Assembly: GCF_000787375.1 (NCBI RefSeq)
Contig: NZ_JRJU01000023.1
Coordinates: 1-64,000, forward strand
Direction of reading: 5' to 3'
DNA: 64,000 bases
From: Halalkalibacter okhensis
GTDB taxonomy: Bacteria; Bacillota; Bacilli; Bacillales; Bacillaceae_D
The translations under genes and the position numbers were made by a program. Below the pieces are notes generated by a model. The model was not told where the DNA came from and made no database searches. It saw only the letters and a list, made by a program, of their open reading frames with translations. Below, one piece after another: positions 58,315 through 64,000 of this stretch (position 1 is its first letter; each line of letters starts with the position of its first letter).

Positions 58315-59613
58315 TTAATTCTGCAACTCATAAACCTTCCTTGGCCGTCCTCTGCCACCAGACTGCTCTTCTCCGCACACCTGAACGACACCGACCTTCT
58401 CGAGTTCAGTTAAAATTCGCCTTGCATTTCGTTCCGTGCCGTGAAGCCAGCTTGCGACGTCTTGGGTTGTCAGCATTTCTTTTTTGTAATGGCGAGCCAT
58501 CGATACGATTTTGGATGCTACCGCTGGGCTGATGTTTGAGTCTTGAAGGCGCTCCTTCCAAAAGGAGGAGGAGTTGCGTTGCTGATACGTGATGACTTCG
58601 TTTGACTCGAACACCTCGGTCACTTCTTGGTTTTCATTGACGATAATGATCACCAAGTCGTCATGCTTTCTGGCATGTTGAAAGGCAACGCGGACATGCT
58701 TTTCAGTATCAAGCGCCGTAACACCAAAGCCGATAACTAATCGGACGGGCAATTTAGTGAGGAGCAAGGCATCATCTAACACTTGAATCGGCCAGGCGCG
58801 ACTTTCAATTTCGCCCCTAGTCGTATAAATGTAAAAATGACTATCGCCACTTTGAACGAAGGAGCCTTGAAGCTCTTCGGCATAATCGAGTAAAATTCGT
58901 TTTAATTCCAGCTCTTGATGCTTTCTTTTATAAGAAAATTGCTGTTCATTGTAATCGCTCGTTGTATGTAGAATCTCAATTCCGACCATCGCTAGCTGCG
59001 CTTTCCGGTACCAATGCGATTCTGCACGCGTTTTTAAATAGCGCAATGTTTCTTGGATGCTAATATCAAGCGGAATAATTCGGTAACATGGGATATTTTT
59101 TTCGATCAATTGGTTGTAGACAGCCTGAATACACGTAAAGACCACCTCAACCTCCCCACTTTCATAAAGCTCTTCATGAAAATGGATAATGTCTTGTGCC
59201 GGTACATACCCTTCGTACGGAAACATATGAATCGTCAAGTCATCTAAGGAAAAGTTTGCCTTGACCCAGTCAATTTCCTTTTGCTGAATGGTATCTAAGC
59301 TAATCGACTTCATTTTGCCACCAAGCGCAAATTGAGCTTCGAGAAACTTTCCTAGTAAACTCGTTCCATGAAGAATCGGATAGCTGCCCTCATCTTCATC
59401 TATGACCCCACTTTCCACAGCCACTGCATAAGGCGCCTGCCCTGAAAACAACCACTGATCAACGAGGTCCCGATTCGTTTTAATAATCTCTTTCACTTCT
59501 TCAGTTGTTTCATAGTGAAAAAGGAATAGTTCCACATTTTCGCTTGTTTCAGCCACTTGCCTTATGATCTCAACGGAATCACGAGGTCCCACTACCCCTA
59601 AGCGTATGTTCAT
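58315..59613 (-). CDS. Transcriptional regulator of the peptidase-M20/AbgT locus
   Basis: A 432-residue cytoplasmic protein. Residues ~1-200 look like a periplasmic-binding-like sensor (IRLGVVGPRDSVEIIRQVAETSE, then TFTxIQAVYNQL-like pattern). Residues ~215-335 look like a GGDEF/GTP-cyclohydrolase-III-like domain without the active motif (LVIGFGVTALDTEKHVRVAFQHARKHDD). The C-terminal winged helix (~365-432) has TTQDVASWLHGTERNARRILTELEKVGVVQV and a GGRGRPRKVYEL wing. The same plan occurs in regulators next to amidohydrolase and peptidase genes. The ATG at 59613 follows GGTGAG and overlaps the AllC-like gene's end by 35 bp, so it is the last gene of the operon. Confidence 0.8.
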   Translation of the reverse strand: MNIRLGVVGPRDSVEIIRQVAETSENVELFLFHYETTEEVKEIIKTNRDLVDQWLFSGQAPYAVAVESGVIDEDEGSYPILHGTSLLGKFLEAQFALGGKMKSISLDTIQQKEIDWVKANFSLDDLTIHMFPYEGYVPAQDIIHFHEELYESGEVEVVFTCIQAVYNQLIEKNIPCYRIIPLDISIQETLRYLKTRAESHWYRKAQLAMVGIEILHTTSDYNEQQFSYKRKHQELELKRILLDYAEELQGSFVQSGDSHFYIYTTRGEIESRAWPIQVLDDALLLTKLPVRLVIGFGVTALDTEKHVRVAFQHARKHDDLVIIIVNENQEVTEVFESNEVITYQQRNSSSFWKERLQDSNISPAVASKIVSMARHYKKEMLTTQDVASWLHGTERNARRILTELEKVGVVQVCGEEQSGGRGRPRKVYELQN

Positions 59614-60862
59614 ACTGCTCACCTGCTTTTTTATCTAAGTATGCACTTAACAGGTTTACTCCTTTTTCCAAATCCTCTAATGAGGCGTATTCATCTGGGT
59701 GGTGACTCAGACCGTCACGACATCGGATAAAAATGAGCCCTGAAGGCCATTTTGTCTGCATATTCATGACGTCATGCCCTGCTCCACTTTCAAGAGTTAA
59801 ACATGTTAAGCCAACCTTGTCTCCTATGTTGGCTAAATCCTGATAAACAACCGGATCAAGGTGAATCGACCGATTATTCACAAGAGTATTAACTCTTATT
59901 ATAACATGTTCTTGCTCCATCAGGCTCTGACATTGTGTCCGAATTTCTTCAGCTAGTGTGGCTTTTAACTGATCATCGACGCTGCGAATATCGACTCCTA
60001 GCGTTGCTTTTCCTGGAATGACATTCATTACATTAGGCCCTACCTCTACCGTACTAGCCGTTGCAACAATCGGATATTCCCCTTGTGTGTTCCAATAATT
60101 TGCTCGTTCATTAATAAATAAAGCGAGCTTGGAGGCAATGAGGAAGGCATCCTTTCTTTTATCCATCGGGGTAGTGCCGGTGTGGCCAGCCTTCCCTTCG
60201 ATTTCGACCACAAGACGGATCGGGCAAGCGATCGCTGTGACAGCGCCGTAATCAGCACCCGCATCCTCTACTCGAACACCTTGTTCAATGTGAAGTTCAA
60301 CAAAACTAAGCAACTCCTCTTTTGTCCGAGCAGCCTTTTCCATCTCCTCATAACGCAAACCATATGATTCGACCGCCTCTTGAACCGTTACACCGTTTTT
60401 ATCCGTCACACTCTTTAATGCTTCTAAATCAAGCAGACCTGCCATCGCCTTGCTGCCAATAGTCGAGACACCAAAGCGCGCTGATTCTTCTGAGACAAAG
60501 CAAATCGCTTCAATAGGATGTGCCGGCTTGAAGTCTTGATCCTTTAACTTCTTAATCGCCCCCAACGCACACAGCACTCCGGCGACCCCATCATACCCCC
60601 CACCGCTTGCGACTGTATCAACATGGGAACCGAGCGCGATGGCTGGAGCTTGCTCTTGCTCTTTCGTGGCGTTCCATCTTGCAATCACATTTCCTGCTTC
60701 GTCTTCACGAATAAGAAGTCCGAGCGCTCTTGCAATCTCTTTAAATACTTCACGAGACTTCCATTCTTCTTTTGTAAAACTAAGTCTAGTAAAGCCTTCA
60801 GGATGCGGAATCACGTCTGTCAAGTTCAACTTCTTCAAGTTCTCATCAAGCCATTTTTTCAT
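59579..60862 (-). CDS. M20 family allantoate/N-carbamoyl-amino-acid amidohydrolase
   Basis: A cytoplasmic metal hydrolase of 427 residues. Metal ligands are visible in ALGSHVDTV (His), GGGYDGVAGV (Asp), VSEESARFG (Glu-Glu) and ESGAGHDVMNM (His), with ELHIEQG in the middle and DIRSVDD in the dimer domain. This is the AllC/AmaB type, which removes a carbamoyl or ureido group from an amino acid or cleaves allantoate. It begins 2 bp behind the AbgA-like gene. With M20 neighbours and AbgT the true substrate may be an N-acyl or N-carbamoyl amino acid rather than allantoate; no other purine-degradation gene is present. Confidence 0.88.
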   Translation of the reverse strand: MKKWLDENLKKLNLTDVIPHPEGFTRLSFTKEEWKSREVFKEIARALGLLIREDEAGNVIARWNATKEQEQAPAIALGSHVDTVASGGGYDGVAGVLCALGAIKKLKDQDFKPAHPIEAICFVSEESARFGVSTIGSKAMAGLLDLEALKSVTDKNGVTVQEAVESYGLRYEEMEKAARTKEELLSFVELHIEQGVRVEDAGADYGAVTAIACPIRLVVEIEGKAGHTGTTPMDKRKDAFLIASKLALFINERANYWNTQGEYPIVATASTVEVGPNVMNVIPGKATLGVDIRSVDDQLKATLAEEIRTQCQSLMEQEHVIIRVNTLVNNRSIHLDPVVYQDLANIGDKVGLTCLTLESGAGHDVMNMQTKWPSGLIFIRCRDGLSHHPDEYASLEDLEKGVNLLSAYLDKKAGEQYEHTLRGSGTS

Positions 60863-60864
60863 GC

Positions 60865-62172
60865 CTAACACCCTTTCTCAACGATGATATTCATTAATAG
60901 ATTAACAGCAGCTGGCAGGACCCCTTCATCAAAATCAAAGGCTTTATGATGATGCCCATTAGCAAGCGGTGTTCCATACAAAAAGAAACTTGCAGATCCC
61001 CCCTTTTGCTGCACTCGCTCGATCATATATGCCACATCTTCGGACGCTCCAATGGTCGCCTCATCTAGTACTTTGTTGACAAAGCGGCTACCTTGGGACA
61101 CTTGTTTGACTACTTCGATCCATTCCTGATCTGAATGAGCTGAAATTCCTTCGCCAACAATATCGGTCGTTTGCTTCACATCATAGCTTAAGGCGGTTGC
61201 CTCAATTTTTCGGATCGCTTCCTTGACCATGTATCGGTTGATCTCTGTTGTGCTCCCGCGTGTTTCCATTTCCATAAATGCATGATCGCCGACAATGTTT
61301 CGACCAGCTCCCGCTACGATTTTCCCCACATTAATTCTCGTTGCACCTTCACCGTGACGAGTAATTCCGTTTAACTCAAGAGTGCACGCGGCTGCAGCCA
61401 ACAGCGCATTCTTGCCTTCGTGCGGCTTTAAGCCAGCATGAGACGAGACACCGTCAAATGTCACATCCATCTTCGTCGTTGCTAAAATGTCCGTCGTTGT
61501 CGCCGCAACGGTTCCAACTGACAAATCATGAATGCCAATATGTCCGCTTAAAAAGATATCGACATCATCAAGCCAACCTTTTTCAACAACGGCCTTTGCT
61601 CCTCTGCTTCCTTCTTCTGCTGGTTGAAAAATAATCGTGTAACGTCCGTTTAAATGGTCCTTATATTCATCTAAAAAATGCGCGAGCCCAAGCCCAATCG
61701 CCGCATGACCATCATGACCGCACGCATGCATGGCTTCTCCATGCTTTGATACAAATCCCTCGCTTGCTGGCTTATGCTCCTTTCCTTTTTCTTCTTTAAT
61801 CGGCAAGGCGTCGATATCAAAGCGAAAAGCAAAGTGAGGACCCTCCCGTTTCGTATCGAGCTCCGCCACCATACCGGTGAAGCCACCTTTTAATTTTGTT
61901 AAAAAAGCTTCAGGAACCCCCGCTTTTTTAGCTCGATTAAGATACAGGTCATCCACCTCTTGCTTCGGCAAACCCATTCGCGCCTCTTTAGCAACAACGT
62001 CTTCTCCGGTATAAAGCTTAAAGGAAGTGTCTTTTAATTGCTCATATAAATAATAAGTTGTCTGATACTCACACCAGCCTATTTCAGCAATTTGATGCAA
62101 TTCCCTCCGCCATTTGATCAATGGATGAGTTAGCTCCGCGCTTACTTGATTTGTTTTTTCGACTGACAACAT
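60865..62172 (-). CDS. M20 family amidohydrolase, AbgA-like
   Basis: A 435-residue cytoplasmic amidohydrolase. HPLIKWRRELHQIAEIGWCEYQT opens the catalytic domain. Metal sites include HACGHDGHAAIG, FQPAEEGSRGA and SGHIGIHDLSVG, and the late GASEDVAYM carries another ligand. The insertion between the first helix and the metal site (~45-100) is shared with AbgA, subunit A of p-aminobenzoyl-glutamate hydrolase, rather than with hippurate hydrolases. The ATG at 62172 has GGAGGGG seven bases upstream, inside the upstream M20 gene, which it overlaps by 89 bp. It may pair with that gene's product as AbgA pairs with AbgB, or act alone. Confidence 0.88.
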   Translation of the reverse strand: MLSVEKTNQVSAELTHPLIKWRRELHQIAEIGWCEYQTTYYLYEQLKDTSFKLYTGEDVVAKEARMGLPKQEVDDLYLNRAKKAGVPEAFLTKLKGGFTGMVAELDTKREGPHFAFRFDIDALPIKEEKGKEHKPASEGFVSKHGEAMHACGHDGHAAIGLGLAHFLDEYKDHLNGRYTIIFQPAEEGSRGAKAVVEKGWLDDVDIFLSGHIGIHDLSVGTVAATTTDILATTKMDVTFDGVSSHAGLKPHEGKNALLAAAACTLELNGITRHGEGATRINVGKIVAGAGRNIVGDHAFMEMETRGSTTEINRYMVKEAIRKIEATALSYDVKQTTDIVGEGISAHSDQEWIEVVKQVSQGSRFVNKVLDEATIGASEDVAYMIERVQQKGGSASFFLYGTPLANGHHHKAFDFDEGVLPAAVNLLMNIIVEKGC

Positions 62173-63382
62173 ATTGGTCCCCTCCGTGTTGTTCGTTAAG
62201 CTTTTCTAATGCATTTACAGCTAATTGTGACATAACCTCAACCCCTAGCGACAGCGCACTTTCGTCAATTTCAAATTGCGGGTCGTGCAACGGTTTTTGT
62301 ACATCTCTTGACGGAATTGCTGTTCCTAGCCAATAATACGCACCTGGATAATGGATGAGGAACCTCCCGAAGTCCTCTCCACCTAAGCTCGGATTCACAT
62401 GCGGCGTTGCATCGTTTCCAATCAAGGCTTGCGCGACATCCTTCACTTCATTTGCCCATTCCTGTGAGTTAACGGTCGCTAAATAGCCATCTAAATATTC
62501 AATGTTAGCTGTTGCTCCCATCGATTCTGCTATACCATTGACTAATTTGAACAAGTTCTCTTTAACACGCTTTTTCACTTCATTCTTGTACGTACGAACT
62601 GTCCCTTCAATCGTCACTTTATCGGCAATCACATTGTAGCGACTGCCTCCTTCGATACGTCCAATCGTAATAACCGCTGATTCAAGCGGATCGACATTGC
62701 GACTTATAATCGTTTGCAGCGCATTAATCACTTGATTTGTGACAATGATCGCATCAGTTGTTTGATGAGGCATGCTCGCATGTCCCCCAGCACCGTGGAT
62801 CTCAATGGTTACTCTGTCTGAATTCCCCATCATTGGACCTGGCAACACACCAATTTGCCCGACTGGTAAATCAGGCCAAACATGTTGAGCAAAAATGGCA
62901 TCTGGCTTGTATTGGTCAAACACTCCGTCCTCCATCATTGCTTTTGCCCCACCAATTGGCGCATCTTCTTCTGCTGGTTGAAAGACAAGCAACACCGTAC
63001 CCGCTAAATCCTTTTTATATTTTTGAAGGAGTAATCCTGTACCAAGCAGCATCGCAGTATGTGCGTCGTGACCACATGCATGCATGACACCTTTACGTTT
63101 TGAAGAATAGTCCGTTTCATTTTCTTCTTCAATCGGGAGAGCGTCCATATCCGCACGCAAGGCAACCGTTCTTCCCGGCTTTTCTCCTTTCACGACCCCA
63201 AGCACGCCTGTACCTGCAAAACCTGTGTGAAATTCAATGCCCGCTTCCTTAAGGTGACGCTGAACTTCCTTTGCCGTTTGCTCCTCTTCATGACTTAACT
63301 CCGGATACATATGGAAATGTCTGCGTATCTCTTTTACCTTCTGCTCAATCTCGATTCCTCTACCTTTAAATTGTAGTTCCAT
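62084..63382 (-). CDS. M20 family N-acyl-amino-acid amidohydrolase (hippurate hydrolase type)
   Basis: A 432-residue metal hydrolase. VKEIRRHFHMYPELSHEE opens the fold. Metal ligands lie in MHACGHDAHTAMLLG, FQPAEEDAPIGG and FAQHVWPDLPVG, and the late LGGEDFGRFL gives the bridging Glu. The dimer domain has GGHASMPHQTTDAI. It cuts amide bonds of N-acyl or N-aromatic amino acids. The last ~30 residues, from QYVVSRKNK on, overlap the next gene and are rich in Ser, Lys and Asn, unlike the family's usual end. It lies between the AbgT gene and the AbgA-like gene and should act on what AbgT brings in. Confidence 0.9.
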   Translation of the reverse strand: MELQFKGRGIEIEQKVKEIRRHFHMYPELSHEEEQTAKEVQRHLKEAGIEFHTGFAGTGVLGVVKGEKPGRTVALRADMDALPIEEENETDYSSKRKGVMHACGHDAHTAMLLGTGLLLQKYKKDLAGTVLLVFQPAEEDAPIGGAKAMMEDGVFDQYKPDAIFAQHVWPDLPVGQIGVLPGPMMGNSDRVTIEIHGAGGHASMPHQTTDAIIVTNQVINALQTIISRNVDPLESAVITIGRIEGGSRYNVIADKVTIEGTVRTYKNEVKKRVKENLFKLVNGIAESMGATANIEYLDGYLATVNSQEWANEVKDVAQALIGNDATPHVNPSLGGEDFGRFLIHYPGAYYWLGTAIPSRDVQKPLHDPQFEIDESALSLGVEVMSQLAVNALEKLNEQHGGDQYVVSRKNKSSKRGANSSIDQMAEGIASNC

Positions 63383-63463
63383 CGATTCTCCATCTCCTTT
63401 TTTCTCTTTCTTGCTAGACAGAAGATAGACGTTGACTACTCAACGCCTTCTCTTCCTTGTTCT

Positions 63464-64000
63464 CTATAGTTTCATCTCTACTCCTGGACCAATTGGAATT
63501 CCGACTAACGTCCAAATGATGAACATCAGAATCCATAAACCGAGGAAAATAAGCGCATATGGCAACATGATTGAAAATAATGTACCAAACCCAGCACGGT
63601 TGTCATAACGCTTCATGAACGCTAATACCATTGGCACATAAGGATTCATCGGTGTAATAATATTCGTCGATGAATCAGCAATTCGGTAAGCCAGTTGAAC
63701 AAAAGCCGGATTATACTCCAACACCATAAACATTGGAATGAAAATCGGAGCCATTAAAGCCCACTGAGCGGAGCCACTAAAGATAAATAGGTTTAAGATT
63801 GCCGCAAGAATAATGAATCCAACAATTACACCCATCCCTGTGAAATTCATATTCGTTAAAAACTCAGCTCCACTTACCGCAATCCAAACACCGATATTGG
63901 ACCAGTTAAAATAAGCAATAAACTGTGACGCTGCAAAAATTAATACGATGTATCCAGACATATCCTTCATCGCATCAGCCATATATTCTGGAACATGCTT
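63464..64000 (-). CDS. AbgT-family transporter (C-terminal part, cut by window edge)
   Basis: The last ~178 residues of a membrane transporter; the frame is still open at the right edge. It shows four to five helices, GYIVLIFAASQFIAYFNWSNIG, NLFIFSGSAQWALMAPIFIPM and MNPYVPMVLAFMKRYDNRAGFGT, which are AbgT wording. AbgT proteins import p-aminobenzoyl-glutamate or export sulfonamide-like compounds. Together with the AbgA-like and other M20 genes it points to salvage of aminobenzoyl-glutamate or similar acyl amino acids. The rest of the gene and the operon promoter lie outside the window. Confidence 0.88.
   Translation of the reverse strand, partial: KHVPEYMADAMKDMSGYIVLIFAASQFIAYFNWSNIGVWIAVSGAEFLTNMNFTGMGVIVGFIILAAILNLFIFSGSAQWALMAPIFIPMFMVLEYNPAFVQLAYRIADSSTNIITPMNPYVPMVLAFMKRYDNRAGFGTLFSIMLPYALIFLGLWILMFIIWTLVGIPIGPGVEMKL

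Overview
The window looks like chromosomal DNA of a low-GC, endospore-forming Bacillaceae, probably an alkaliphilic or salt-tolerant Bacillus relative. Evidence: strong AGGAGG ribosome sites, sigma-A promoters, Rho-independent terminators, an H-type small acid-soluble spore protein, a YhcN/YlaJ-type lipoprotein, a Gmad2/LysM protein, a BceRS-BceAB module, and secreted proteins with very acidic or Lys/Glu tails. The genus is inference. No rRNA, tRNA, CRISPR array or prophage was seen.

Layout. (1) 1-0.6 kb: start of a secreted acidic-repeat protein, cut by the window edge. (2) 1.1-9.6 kb: a minus-strand sugar locus (ABC binding protein, two permeases, GH2 and GH43 glycosidases, ROK regulator, galactose mutarotase), with AT-rich palindromic operators and a cre site. 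(3) 9.9-23.9 kb: cell-envelope and secreted genes (LysM-NlpC/P60, BCCT transporter, SNase-type nuclease with a Lys/Glu tail, Vpr-like subtilase, an unknown secreted protein, two spore genes, a frameshifted cell-wall-binding-repeat protein) plus an 11-copy 52-bp tandem repeat. (4) 24.3-36.4 kb: an SGNH acyltransferase, bceRS-bceAB, a GGDEF-EAL protein, an alpha/beta hydrolase and a TSUP transporter. (5) 36.7-44.5 kb: an accessory stretch with small unknown genes, a WG-repeat protein, a ~1.3-kb inverted-repeat-bounded segment carrying a P-loop kinase, a Bacillaceae dispersed repeat, an AraC/GyrI regulator and a LysM-Gmad2 protein. (6) 44.7-52 kb: two more c-di-GMP proteins, small envelope proteins and an ABC exporter behind a Fur box. 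(7) 52.2-56 kb: glycerate kinase, GntP permease and CdaR regulator. (8) 56.3-58.1 kb: ECF sigma/anti-sigma pair. (9) 58.3-64 kb: a peptidase-M20/AbgT locus for uptake and hydrolysis of acylated or aminobenzoyl amino acids with its own regulator.

The most unusual feature is a family of ten intergenic arrays. Nine have five boxes and one has four; the boxes resemble CTGTCCAAAC and are spaced exactly 21 bp apart, with one 18-bp exception. All ten point the same way although the flanking genes are tandem, convergent or divergent. Two arrays flanking the ECF operon share a 52-nt stretch with one mismatch. I know of no named element that matches them. Other candidates for follow-up are the 52-bp tandem repeat, the inverted-repeat-bounded kinase segment with a 54-bp perfect palindrome, a possible three-way-junction RNA near 35.0 kb, and two recurring hairpin families at gene ends.
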